Assembly: GCF_003590095.1 (NCBI RefSeq)
Contig: NC_039491.1
Span: 8,184,001-8,248,000, forward strand
Source of the DNA: Trichoplusia ni
Taxonomy: Eukaryota; Arthropoda; Insecta; Lepidoptera; Noctuidae
Direction of reading: 5' to 3'
DNA: 64,000 nucleotides
Numbering within the stretch: position 1 is the stretch's first letter; each line of letters opens with the position of its first letter. Made by a program: the position numbers and the translations under genes. Below the pieces are notes generated by a model. The model ran no database searches. It was not told the origin of the DNA and was given only the letters and a program-made list of their open reading frames with translations. This document shows positions 49,701 to 63,200 of the stretch, piece after piece.

Positions 49701-50639
49701 CAGCCAGGAATCAACTTGTAGTTAGTTACATCAAGTTAGTGCTGCCTTATTGCTGTACCCAACAGATTTAATAGTTTACAATCGCTATGAATAATGCAGT
49801 TTTGATAACTCCGTTGTTATAATCGAATTTGGTCGATGAAGTGGAAATGTATTCGAGACATTGTTTTGTTTGTAACTAATGGTTTCCTAAAAAGTAAATT
49901 CAAGGTTTTATGAAAGCACGAGGTCATGTTTTAACTGTTTTAAGTGTTGGTTTTGAACAAGGGTTGTGAGAATTCTTCCAAGTACCGATTGAAAGGGTTT
50001 ATGTATTTTTATATGAAAATGATGACTATAACCTGTTAATCAATGTTAGTCAGGGAAATAAAAAAGCATTTATTTTATATTTTGCCAGAAATAGTGTATT
50101 TCTATTTGCGGTATTTAAAATATGAGTAGACATTTTCTCTTTGATTTACTATTATTTATGTTAAAATAAATCTCTCTAAGATAACTGTTAAGTGTATCTT
50201 TGGATGATGACAATAAGGATTTACGAGTAACCTCAGTATATTGGATTTACTAACCTAAGCATAAAAATATTTAATACTTGTTTCAGGAATAAATGTATTT
50301 CCATTGAAAAATAATATTCGGTAAATTCGTGAAATATTTAATACGAGACCTTTTCAACTACAACTGTTTCATTTCTTTTTTATACCTTTGCAACCTAAAC
50401 CTAGCAGTGACCCTTTTTACCTTTTGAAAATTTAATCAGGTATATTTTCCTACGAAGTACGAAATATTATAAGAATTTTTCAAACACAAAATGTAAAAAT
50501 GTGGTCCTCGAAATTCGAACTAGTCATAATTTATAAAAGGTTTTATTTTCCTAGAATACACCCACACAATCCAACAGATTTACGGATGAATAAAAAACAA
50601 AAGCTTATTTTAGAAACTGGCTTTTCATTAACATTATCT

Positions 50640-50790
50640 AATATATAAAATTATCGTCTCACCGTATACGTTATTGATATTCTCCGAAACAGCTCGACCG
50701 ATTCTTATGAGAATTTATGTTCATATTCAGTAGGTCTGAGAATCGGACAGAACCTAGATTTCATTCACCCAAATACACATTTTTTACTCC
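50640..50790 (+). repeat. Dispersed repeat fragment
   Basis: 'tatataaaattatcgtctca' start, 'ctccgaaacagctcgaccga' and 'cagtaggtctgagaatcgga' blocks, all recurrent in lepidopteran genomes in this order. Class uncertain. Confidence 0.5.
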
Positions 50791-52629
50791 CTAGAACTCA
50801 TTTCTATGGCAAAATGACGTTTCATGGGACAGCTACTTTAAAACAACAATAAAAAAAAACAACAAAATCATTTTTTTAACACAAGAAAACAATAACTTCT
50901 TCTCTTGACTGCATTGCCTTAAATTCCCGATCATCTATCAAAGGGAGATACAGCCAGAAGCATCGTGTTTATCACCATTTCGCCCCACTTACTGGGGACA
51001 TATTTACAGATAGACCGCCAGTATTTTACCAACTTTGCACATGCACGACGCAGTTTACGGCCAGAGGTCGGACGAACAACACTTGTTACACGTGCGCGAT
51101 AAATATTAGATCACACATCTCCATGGCGCACTCAAATAGACTAGATTATTGTTATTTGCATTTTTGGAGGAGCTTTGGAAATGGTTTTGGGTTTTAATGT
51201 TGAAAGTACTTGAGTTACCTTTTCAGGCTGATTTATCGATGATGATTGTTATCGATGGACCAACAAACCATCAAACAGGAAATTAATAACAACTAATGTC
51301 CTGTTTAACTCGATTTCATGGAAGTGAGTTGAAACTACTAAGATCTTTATCTTTTTTTTTTCTAAATTGCCTCAAATGTGTATAAGTTGATTAAAAACAA
51401 AATGTTCAATCTTAATTTTTATATTTATTACAAACGGAATACCAAACTAATAAATAAATCCAAAATAAAAAGAAAGCACAATGTTAATTAGTTTTCGCTA
51501 CAGGTCTAAGCAATAAAATGAACCAAAACGATAGTCTGGAAGTTTCTTATTAACCCTTGTACCCAATCTCGTACTAAAAGACTTTACGTAAAACATTTTT
51601 CTTACATTACATTGGTATGTGAATACCCTTAAATACCTTCCAACGGACTCTTTGTACCTATTGAGTCATTTTGTGGATTCATTATTAAATTCTCTATCCT
51701 AGGTTTGAATTTACTACCCTTTACGAACCTGAATTAGGATACCAGACTTCTATACGGAGCTTGGCAAAAAAAACTTAGAACTTGGACTTTGGAACTCTAT
51801 TTTTATGAACATAAAGTTGTAATTACAATAACAGGACAAGACCTTGGAAATTCTTGCTTTTTACTACCCTACGTCGTTGTAATACTTTAATTAAGATCCT
51901 CGTACCCTTATGTAATATGTGCATTTTAAGTTAACGCAAGGCATCATTGACGTAAGGTGTAAAGGAGAAGATTAAAGAAGGCCAGTTAGACCGAAATTAC
52001 AAGTTGTAGTGAGCAAGCTGAGATTAGCTCTTTACGTTATGTGAGAGTCGGTGGGACCTCCAATCAGGGGCACTTACAACCCGTTCTATCTATTTTTTTA
52101 TGTAGTTAATGTCGGCTGATTAAAACCTCCTTCGTATCGTGATCGTTTCTGCTATTGCGATTGCCTACATTGCTGTAGAATTATGCACAAAATGTAAGGG
52201 TAGGCTTAGCAATTTTCACAAATACATTTTCGAACCCAACAAATCATTCGAGAGCCAATTTCCTCAATCATTTTCGAAAATGTGACAAAATGACAACTAA
52301 AAATACTGCTCCAATGAATCCTTTGTTCAAAATATCAGGTTGTTAATTAAAACAGGCGCGTACAACAGGCACTCGAACCATTGTCACTAACATATCCCAC
52401 ATGTAATTCGTATTTATACAAAATACAGGTTCACCGCGTGACGCTTTTAGTTTTCACGTAATTTTTCGATGAAAGTAAACATGTCGTGTCATCGCATGTC
52501 ATGTTTTGCTTAAACGAGCCAAAAACGTGTAAATTACGAAAGCCTGTTGCGGTTTTGTTAGTTTAGCTATGTAAATAAATTGTTGTTTAAAATGTTATGG
52601 ATAGAGTTTACGTAATTATGTATATCTTG

Positions 52630-52912
52630 TGACTATTTGTTGCCCGCGACTTCGTCCGCGTGGTTAGAGGATATAAGTTTGGAATTTTTGAACGGAAGCC
52701 CTCGAACATGAATAATTTTTCCTGTTTTTTTACACATTTTCCGTTGTATCTTCGCTCCTATTAGTTGCAGCGTGATGATATATACCCTAAAACCTTCCTC
52801 GGTGAATGGTCTATTCAACACAAAAAGATTTTTTCAATTTGAAAAAGTAGTTGAGATTAGCACGTTCAAACAAAGAAACAAATTCTTCAGCTTTATATAT
52901 TAAAGTATAGAT
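52630..52912 (+). repeat. Dispersed repeat family F, copy 4
   Basis: 'tgttgcccgcgacttcgtcc' start, internal 'ttcgctcctattagttgcag', end 'agctttatatattaaagtat'. It carries an extra segment near 52685-52715 absent from the other copies. An open frame on the minus strand here is not a gene. Confidence 0.7.
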
Positions 52913-54167
52913 ATGAAAACTTTTTTAAAAACTTAACACAGAACCATTTTTTTACGTTTGGCTTTGAGCAATCGTAGGAAAAAAACGCTTTGACTTAACT
53001 AGTGTCTTATTATCAAGTAAAGCACCACTTCTTACTACATTTTTTTTTCTCGTAAATTCTGAACAATTAAAAACAACCTCAATAAATGTTAACTATGTTA
53101 AATACTTTTCACATTTGTTTTCTGACATTAAGTAGCGACTAACATCACTCCATCCATATCACAAAATTAAATTCTTAAAAAATATATGAAGGGCCGCACA
53201 ACACTAACCAATGATGCATCAGTTTTCACTGTAAAAGGCTGCAGGCCGGCAACTGGCTACCGCCAGAATTTCCCTATCCATATTTGATCGGATTTACTCG
53301 ACAACACTTACTCCGTCCACAAACTCGCGCCAAGGTGCTTTATATATCGAAAAATTCTCTTTGCTCCCGCCATATTTACTGTACTTGGATTTTATATTTT
53401 GGTACGAAATACTTTTGGGGAGATGAAGTCATTTTTGATGTAGTTTTAACGTGGTGGAATTGTTAAAGCGATATTGTTTTAAAAAAGGTAACGTAATTTT
53501 ACAAAAACATTAAAAAAACTAACTATCATAAACTTGAACGTGTGTAATGTGAATTGATGTTGATTAGGATCTTCAGGCAGCAAAAAATGAATGTAATGAA
53601 TTTAGCGCAGAGTTTCAGTACATCGCGGAAAAACACCTAGCATCTCTTTAAAAAAAACACGATGATGCATTAATCTCTCATTCACACAAGCGGGCAATTG
53701 CTTTCACGCCTATATGAAGCTTTAGTATGTATATGCCTCAAAAGTTCCTTAAAATCCCAAAAAACAAAATATCAACCATCAATGCGTTCCAATCGCACAG
53801 CTTCAAAACAAAAGAAACGGGCATGTTTATTTTATTCTTGACTCAAGAAAAATATGTTTGGACATCGAATAAAACAAAGTTTCACAAACAAAACATTCAG
53901 ACATGAAAAATGGGAGTTTATAGTTGAGAACTGTGATAGTCAACGCAATGTTAGTGAACCACTGGGATTAATATAACGGCCAATTTAAGTCCTAATAAAT
54001 TTTGTTAATGTGTAAACATCTAAGATATTGTCTAGACTACTGGACCATCAATCTTTATTTAATACTAATTTGGTTCTTATTGATTTCTAAGTTAAAATAC
54101 GGTGAGGTAAAATAGCCATGTATAATTTAAATTGATAAGCTATGTGCCATTTTTGTTTTTATATTTC

Positions 54168-54371
54168 ACTAGCTTTTCGAACGCGTCGATGTCGGTTATA
54201 TCGCGTTTCCAAGAGAACTCTTCAAAAGTCCGGGATAAAAACTATGTCCTATGTTCTTTCTCAAGGTCAACTCTATATCTGTACCAAATTTCATTAAAAT
54301 CACTTCAGTGGTTTAGATGTCAAAGCGTAACAGACAGACAGACAGAGTTACTTTCGCATTAATAATATTAA
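54168..54371 (-). repeat. Dispersed repeat family D, copy 2 (with short CAGA run)
   Basis: Reverse complement of the 8770-8968 copy, including 'gtccgggataaaaactatg' and 'accaaatttcattaaaatc'. It contains a cagacagacagacag run at about 54331-54345. A 76-codon frame over it is not a gene. Confidence 0.6.
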
Positions 54372-54374
54372 GTA

Positions 54375-57300
54375 GGGATGATTAGTATTAGACAGCACTT
54401 TTAAATCAAGAACAAATATTTAAAAGCATAACAAAGTATTATGTAAATTCTTAAAAAATATTTGCATGCATAAAATTAAGACGAGAAATATTGCTCGATA
54501 TTATTGCTGAAGTCTAAAATATTAACGTACACTGCCGCTTCTGATGCATATAACATCAACGTTAATTAAAGAGACGGCGTAATGTATATAATTATATGCA
54601 AATAAATTCACGTTTAGCTGCGAAATGCGTCAAGACCGTGATCTGGGTCGTCTCTGTGTCTGCGTGTTTGTAGCCTACAAAATGGATTAAGGCCCTTCAT
54701 AAGAGGGATTGAATTAATAACAAATTAGAATATGCGTACGTGAGTACCTACATAAATATTATAATTTATTTATTAATCAACTCACCTTGACTTTTAGTTA
54801 GCAAAATTTAAAACAAGTTTAACATAACAATCAACGATATAGCGAAATTGAAAAATTTCAGTCAAAGAAAAATACAACGTTCAGGGAATTTCAACATTTG
54901 TCGAACAATCATTACTTCTACAAGCACGGTAATATAAGTATAGGTACCCCAAAAAACTTCAAGGGATACGTAGGTAGGTCCAAAAGTACCTAAATTATAA
55001 AGCTGACTAAAACAGTCTTACAATTTGCTAATTAGTTTGCTTAACTATAACAGGGAATTATGAAGTGAGCGCTAATTTGAACTTAGTTTCCATTTATGAG
55101 TACCCACAGAAAAGGTCGGTCCATGTTGCCTACGAACACCTCCCAAAGTAACAGGGATGCCAGTGTGGAAGGGAGATGGCACTCTACACCGTGTATCCAG
55201 CCATCTCGCTTCAACAACAGCAAAAGTCTTGCACTGGTTGTGTGTCATGTTGAGTTGCTGGTAAGCCCCCAGGTACAATGTAATATGACGCAGCAGTAAT
55301 GTATTGTGTCTAAATGGACAAGTATAATTGTGACGTCATGTTATGTACCTAATACTTTGAATATAGAAAGCAATTGAAATTTTCGGAGCAGATTAAGTGA
55401 AACTCACAGGATTCGCCTAATATTTAGAAATTACAACTTTTTTTTACAATTGAAGCATATATTATGTATATCCTTGGTAATCATAAATGTAATTTAATTT
55501 TATAACAAAAAAACTCATTATCCATCAATTTCAACAAAACATTACACGTTTATCATTTAAAGGACATAATTCTACCATTACTAATGAATTTAAAATTGAA
55601 ATAAATATACTGGATAACTCGTTGAACTGTCGAGTTTTTCACCCCAGTTAATACACAAGTGGTCTGTCAAAGCTTTGTGTTATACAGAAACCTCTTTAAC
55701 GCAGATTTCAGAATAAAAATTTCCATTCCGAATTCGTAGAAAATCGAACAGAACCAAGAAAAAAATAGAAAACAGATAAACAAAGAGGATAACGCATTGT
55801 CGAACAAGTTTTTCGTATGATGAGCAATTTTACGAAGAAAGGGGCTTAACTTTTGAAGCTTGTTCGGTAAAAAGCATTAGGAGTGCAGATTTGAAATGAG
55901 ATATTCAAAACGTTACGAGTAGTGTACGGGTTGAAACCGTCTCGTCCTACAAACTGACCTCCCCTAACTTGATTACTTGGAGAAGTAGATGTAAGGAGGA
56001 CTAGAATAGACATTGAAAGGGAAAATTTGCAATTACGCGAAAATAATATTTTTTTTCTTAGTAATTTTAGTAAAAGTAATACAATATTAAGCAACAAGCG
56101 TGCAATAAAAACGTCTTCAAAATAAATACATCAAAATATCGCAAATCTTTTACACAAATCAAAATTTTGCGTATTCAATCATTCATGCGTGTACCCAAAT
56201 GGGGGAATGTAATTTAATAACCGATGCGAGTGAAGCTCTGGAAATGCACCAAGTTATATTTCATAAATCGAATAATATTATTCCTATTTCAAATAAGTGA
56301 CATGAGTTCAAATCACTTATGATTTCTTCCTTTTCTGAAAATATGGCTGCTTGAATTTATCTTATCTTGGTCCTTTAAGACAGGGACGGTGCTATCGGCT
56401 TGTATCTAGCCCTCTCCCTTTGTCGACTGAAGAACCTCCTTCAGCCTAGCCCCTTGCTCGTCCACTTTAGTTAGGAGCGACTTCCTGTCTTATTGGACTC
56501 AACTTTGTACTATTATGACTTGTTATGGGCTGACATAAAGGTTTTGTTAAATTTGTTAAACTCATCCTCATTGTCCATCTCATCCATCACGTATGAAATA
56601 ACTACCTACTGCTATTTTGAGAATTTTGGTTCCAAAATAACCCCTTATCAAACTATATCAGACACTCGTATCACTGTACACTCCACATTGCCATTTCCAG
56701 GGTAACTTTATTTCCATTTGCAAGCAGAGACGTCGTATGTCGCATCGCACTCATTCAATAATCTGATTCAATTTCGAGTGAAGGTACAGTTTCATGCTTA
56801 CTGGCGTCTTATTTAATATTCCAGTCCTGTGTTCGCTCATCTATGAACTTGTATTTCAGGTAAATAATATATCAAAGGTCTAACTCAAGATTATTCATTT
56901 GACGATCTATATTGGTTTATCATCAAAGGCGATACTTAAATGGAATTTAAAATGAAAAATATTTATTGCTTTGGCGTTTGTAAAAAGTGAAATGTTTTCG
57001 ACATTAGTTTTTATTGCGAGATGACTCAATTTGGATAATATTTTGTTTTTAAATATGCTTTTCTGTATGGTTTTTAGAGAACAGTTTTACGTTTCTTTTT
57101 GTTCTATTGGGCTGTTTTCTTTCCTATACTAAAAGTTACCTTTAAACTTTGGCTTTAGAAATTGAGTAGGCGTCTTCATAGTCTTCAATTTCTGTGCCGA
57201 GGTTGCCAATAGATCTAGATTGAAGTCGGCGTTGCTTTGATGGAGAAACCACATCTGGGCTTGACGTCAAGGGATTGGGGGTCTTATACAAAGGCATCGG

Positions 57301-57600
57301 GTTTCAGTGACCAAACAGTTTGTTGGCAATTAGTGACGGGCCCGTCGTGCAGAAATTTGTGAGGCGCTGCACCCAAACCGCACTGCCACATGTATTTTGA
57401 ACGATTGATTTTGAAGCCGTATTGAAGGTTTATTAGCTAACTAAATTAAGTATAAATTCTGTAATTTTTTACTTTAATATTGAGGGATTATTTGTTTCAT
57501 GCATAAATAACGAAGAAAAAAAATATTGATTGTTTTTTCAAATATCGACACCTAAGAAAGAATGCACTGGCCAATTAAAAAACGAACTTGGTAATTAAGT
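54375..57600. other. Gene-free stretch
   Basis: A GC-richer segment at about 55090-55270 shares the phrase 'ccgtgta' plus flanking resemblance with 13655-13690 and may be a decayed repeat. Nothing else recognised. Confidence 0.3.
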
Positions 57601-57605
57601 ATCTA

Positions 57606-57975
57606 TACAGGGTGTCCTAAAACTCAACGATAATCTGAGACCGGATGCAAGGCCAAGTGATAACAGATCAGGGAAAAATAAAAAAAAAAACCATATCACT
57701 CAGTTCGGCGATAAGAGACATTTAAAAAGTTGAAATTCGACATCCCTCGCCGCATTTTTAAGTCCTGTGATCACCAATGTGACAATTTCGCTGTGAGTAT
57801 TTTAATTCCGGGATCTTCATTAACGATTCTATTATTCGAAACTATAAATTAATGCAATGAAAAAAAATTTTTTTTTTTTTTTCAATAAATAGAAACAGAT
57901 TTTTTTTCCCTGATCTGTTATCACTTGGCCTTTCATCCGGTCTCAGATTATCGTTGAGTTTTGGGACACCCTGTA
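57606..57975. mobile_element. MITE, 370 bp, TA target duplication, about 73-bp inverted repeats
   Basis: The ends tacagggtgtcc and ggacaccctgta are flanked on both sides by TA (57604-57605, 57976-57977). The inverted repeats run about 73 bp with only two mismatches. The interior has no coding frame. The TA duplication fits a Tc1/mariner-type non-autonomous element; the superfamily is an inference. Near-identical arms suggest a fairly young insertion. Confidence 0.85.
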
Positions 57976-59959
57976 TATAGCAGTAGGAATAGAATTTAAA
58001 CGTCGAAATAATAAAATAAAACGATATTTTAAGGTTACTTACTAAGTAGGTACTTCTTATTATTTCATCAAGGCTGAATAACGGCACTTAGAGTATATAC
58101 GTCATCTTTTGGACTTAATAAAAAAAGTTTTTTTCCGATATTTAAATACACAACTAAACATTACCTACATTAACAAAAAATATTAATATATTTCACACTT
58201 CAAACAAACCGGTTGGAAGAAAAATCTTAAAAATATTAAAAAGTATCTCGCTCGCAGTTTCGTTGTAAATAAGCACGTTGGCATTGCCCGCTGTTTGCCA
58301 CTAATGGTCTAGTGAGGACGTGACGGGCTCCAGCCCCGAGATAATGTACTACCCACCAAATATAGGTGAGAATACTTAAAAACTGTTCGCTACATTCATT
58401 GGGTGAAAAACAGGAATATTTCTGTGGTTGCAGTTCTGTTGCTCGGTGATGTAATTTGTAAATGGTAAGTTTTTAAGTTAGTAAATTTAGTAATCTAGAA
58501 TTGATTTGAGGCTTTAACAATGTATACGTTGTTTTATCTAGAAGGGATATGACTTTGGACGACAATTTTTCTCCGAAAAATGCTCGATCTTTTTTTCAGA
58601 TTTCAGAAGATGTCTTATAAGCCCTCAAATCGGTATTGTTATTGAAACATTTTTGCAGTGGGATTTTTTATTTGCATAACATATAAGTCGAGTTGTGAAA
58701 TGGGTGTTTTTCTATGCTGACTAAAAAGTACACAATCCTAAAAGTCTAACTAATAATGACTACAATAAAAAATAAGTAATTAACAACACCAATTCTCCAA
58801 ACAAAAGCAACATTATTCAAAAACTTAAAGATAACTTAACTACGGCTATATCGGCAATATTTTACACTATAATAATAATTGTAAGGCCTGTTAATTCGGG
58901 ATTTTCCGTAAGTTAACCCCGAAAGGGCAAACTACCGTAAAATATGTCTTCACGGTTACAGAGAGGCGGTCTGACGCACAATTATATTACCTACAATACG
59001 TTAAACATGAATTTTGTTTTAAAACGTTGAATAACATATAATGACATAAATTGCTTGAAAGCTACAGAAACGAACCTAAATACTAAAACTTAATGCTTTG
59101 ATATAAAGACTAATTTAAAATGTAATTAAGAATAAACGCCAATCAATTTTAAGTCGCCGTTAATTCTCGTACCGACTCTTTCTGATTTAGCGTCTTAAAC
59201 ATAAGTTACGTTTCATCATCCGAGGGCTGTTATTAAAGACTTGCGCTTTTACTTAGAAATGTACCTAATTTAGCCCAAGATTTTTAGAGAGCAAGGAAAA
59301 ATAAATCAAAAATTATCTAGTGTATACAAAATGATCGTAAATATTTATATTCTAACCTCTGTTGGCTCTACCTTACGCCATAATTAATAGCCTCGTTACC
59401 ATTATACTGCGTTTCAAAGACGAGTCTACTGATAGCGGTGCTTATAACACCTATATATTCTTTTAGACCTGCATTAAACATGATTCTATTTCTCTAAGGA
59501 GGTTTCTATGTTTATTTTTGTCAAATATGTCATCAAGAATCACGAAATGTCATTCAAGATAATGTGCTAATTACTATTTACTTAGATATCATTGTTTACA
59601 GCCGCATAACTTTATTTCGAAGTCGCTTATCTACTAATATTATTACAACAAAAAATCTGTATAATCTTTTATTTTTATCCGTCGGTCTAAATAGGTTTTT
59701 TTCTTTTCATACTCAGCGAACCCTATTCACATGACCGTCGTAACTGCGTGCCATTCTTAATAATGATCCCTCAAAATCCTTTCCAAGTATTAATTTAATG
59801 AATTTTACTTGACATGAAATTAGGCTGTTTTGAGTTAAGGGTCCGGACATTAACTTCGGAGAACGAGCGTGTAAGAGGGGCGTAATGGTTAATAAACGTA
59901 ATTATGTAGTGTTGCGTGCAATATCACAATTTGTGGTTTGCATCTTAATGTAGGGAATA

Positions 59960-60230
59960 ACACCCACTTAAGGTGAAAATGATCTTGAAGAAGTATGTTG
60001 GTTTAGTGGTTAGTAACAATGACTGCTATACCAGAGGTCGTGGGTTCGATTCCCACCTAGAATACAGTGCACATTTTTTTGTGTGATGAGCATAATCATT
60101 TGTTGTGCGTCTGGGTGTAATTTATCTATATTATGTATACATTTAAAAATATTTAAGTTTGTTTATCATTTGACGAGTACTCATAATATAAGCTTTGCTT
60201 AGTTTGAGACTAGAGGGCGTTGTGTGGAAT
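59960..60230 (+). mobile_element. tRNA-derived SINE, family C, with intact A and B boxes
   Basis: A box tggtttagtggt at 59999-60010 and a consensus-like B box ggttcgattcc at 60043-60053, followed by a non-tRNA body (gtctgggtgtaatttatct) that ends near the gactagagggcgttgtgtgg segment. It does not fold as a full tRNA with an acceptor stem, so I call it a SINE and not a tRNA gene. Confidence 0.75.
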
Positions 60231-60239
60231 TAGATCATT

Positions 60240-63200
60240 ATTGGTATACGTCAAGGAAAACCTTGGAGATCTCTAACACATAAACTTTGTACCTAGATCC
60301 AATCTTTCTAAGGTCAAAAACAAATAACATTAAGAACAAGAAAGCTTTGCCTAGTAGACGTTGAAGTGGATCAGCGCTAAGTAATTTAAAAGCTTTAAAT
60401 TTACCCAAACTTTATAATAAGAGTCAAACTATGTTTCATAAAGCAAAATGCATCTTGTTTATTTATACCTTAAAAGTGTTGCTCCGAGTAAGAAAATACA
60501 CGTCACTTAAAAAATTTGCAACATTTATAAATGTAGGGTTACACAGAAAATTCCTTTTACACAAGGCAAAGTGCTGCAACGCGGAACGTCAAGATGCATC
60601 GTCGAAAATTATGCATCGTACGAAGTACATACCAAAATGTTCCCCAACCTTCAGAATTTCGCACGGATTATTTTGTAAAACGTATTCTTAACGTAAATAA
60701 TGTTTCACACAAATTTCTTGTACCCTCAGATATGCTGCTTAAATGTAAGAAAACGTTTCAGGAAAATAATAATCATGTCCGTTTGAAGTCAGATAGTAAT
60801 GCTCGCTCATCTTTATAAAGAAACAGATTTTTCTAATCTTCAAAAGGATAACTTATATTTTTCAGCTTCCATACTTTGAATGAAATCCTTTATGCTTTAT
60901 ATTATAAAAGTTTAAAAAACTCTCTTCGAGTTTAAAACTGGAATTAATTTCAAGGCGTTAGAATGAAGCCATTAAATGGTTGGACAGTGGCACGCGGAGA
61001 ATGTTCACGGAGCGCTTAAAGCCAATCATTTAATATATGGTCCGAGGCACTTGCGTCGGATATTACGTTCTTTTAGATAAATATGAAACATTAAGGACAT
61101 CTTTTTAGTGGAATTATAAAAGTCCTATGAAATGCCATTAACGATGTCGTGATGGCTCGCGGACTGGACATTTTTATAGCCTCGACAACTTTTGGGTGGT
61201 TTTAAAAAGTAATTGCAAAGCAAATAGGACAATTGCTTATTATAGATAACAACTTAAAAATACAATTAGTTGATTTTTTTTTTAAGTATTTTTTGCCAAA
61301 TCACAACACGCACGAACTCCATAAATGTGAGTATTATTTGAGGCCTTGCGATAAATTCAACGCATTGAAAAGGCATTAAACTATAGTCGAGTTGCCTTAC
61401 GTCACGTCGCCATTCATGCGCGCCTTTTCAAAAGCTTTCCGTGCACTCCGCTTTTCAATAAATGCTCAATGAATACCTTCAGTAACCTACCTGCCTCCCT
61501 CAAAATTAATAACGTTTTCGATTCTTATGGATTTCGATTCTTTACTTGGCCTTCTTAACGATAAATAGATACTATTATTAATATTGAGAGCTGTGCTTGG
61601 ATTCTTGACTACCCCTTTACAGAATATATGGAGATTGGCGACAGACTGCATAATATAGTGCTAGTATAGTGTTCCTAGTGCGAATAGTTAGTCGTGAAAG
61701 AATTTGAAAATTTCCAAAAATATTTAAGTTGTTTTACTGTCTGTCATCATTAACGTGGTTTAGCATTTAAGCCATTTTTAGAGAGTTTTTGCTATAGGAC
61801 TCTGATGAAGAAGTAGAATAATAAAGTTTTACGCATGTTCATTTAAATGAATATAAGGGGGCTTAACTCTCTTTAAAAGTCTTGTTAAAGTTTAATTGAC
61901 TTGTTTTTTTTTCAATAAGTAGAATAGTTTTATAGCCTTTACTCATACTTCTTGGAATTAAAACTACATGTTATATAGAATTAATAATAGTATTCCATGA
62001 ACATAAACATTTTCTTTCAATTCTCTACCAAAAAAACAATACGTTGTAATTAGTTCGTAGAACAATATACCTATAACAATAAAATAACAGAAGAGTACAT
62101 GTTGGATGTTATTTCGAATTAGCTGGATAGCATACAAAGGTTCCACGTAAGAATGGAATATTTAATGGAATGAAGGGAGAAAAGCTCGCACGATGAGAAA
62201 ACAATCAACTTGTTTGTAGGCATTTACAATATCAAATTCCCGTTCTGTTATGCCGTGGCTATGAAGATTCAGTAAACCGAAAATGTTTTAAAATTTTCCG
62301 GTTTTTTTTTGTCGGGATACGGGTAATGTTATTTCATATTGGAGACTGGAGTTAATGGTCAGTGTTTTCGATGTGAAAATTCGGTTTTTGAAGTTTTATG
62401 TAGGTAGGTAGGTAGTAGTATGTAGGTATCTGACTTATTTTGAAATTTACGTTTTTTTTAATTATGACCTTTGGCGTGTTCTTTCTATGTTATCTGTCTT
62501 CTCATCGAAATAATCACTTCCGTACATATAGCTTAACCTTAAACTTGTTTTATCCCTGGTACCCAACAACACACAAAAGCTTCACTTGTTTCTCACTACA
62601 AAAAACCTTCCCGTAGGTACATGTTTTACGTGCAAACACAATAGCCACTCACTCTACTTAAAACGTCTATAAACTACAAATCGGGTTACGTGCCCACGAA
62701 ATTGGGGTCGCAGGTCATATATCTAGTCATGTCATTACCTACTCTGGACCGGCGAGCGAGGATTCGCTGCGGATTATTTTTTTAAATCTTACACGGCCAC
62801 GTATTAAGGGAATTAATTTTACAGCAAACCGCGTTAGCCGTGTAAATTTAATCAGCTCGCAAACAAATGACGAAGGTAGGACCTCCACATTATCATGAGA
62901 GCTCCGTCCACGGTTAATATGAAAATGCGGGTAACCAACGTGAAAATATGACGGCATTAATATAAATTGCACTTAGCCGGCGTCGGAGAAAAACAACTAT
63001 TAGCGACGAACAGGAGTAATGTGAACACTGAACACTGCACAAAGCTTTATGCTCGGCGCCATTGCTGTGACGTCATTATCCTAGTTCCAAGGTCAAGCAC
63101 ACGCCAATGTGCAATAGCTTTAAAGATAGCGTTATGTTTTTAATGAGGTTTGCTTTTGATATTTATTTACTAATTATTAGGTATCTCGTAGATTTCGTGA

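Larger units (their letters stand above)
39680..52625. other. Gene-free stretch
   Basis: Contains the repeat fragments at 43640 and 50640, a sharply GC-rich patch at about 40300-40430, and a GC-richer segment at 42420-42730 open on both strands. No recognisable gene. Confidence 0.35.

Noticed and set aside
55090..55300. Overlapping frames of 67-68 codons on both strands
   Set aside because: Partial resemblance to a stretch near 13655 suggests a decayed repeat; no protein family recognised.
59999..60070. Candidate tRNA gene
   Set aside because: A and B boxes are good, but there is no paired acceptor stem and the sequence continues into a SINE body.
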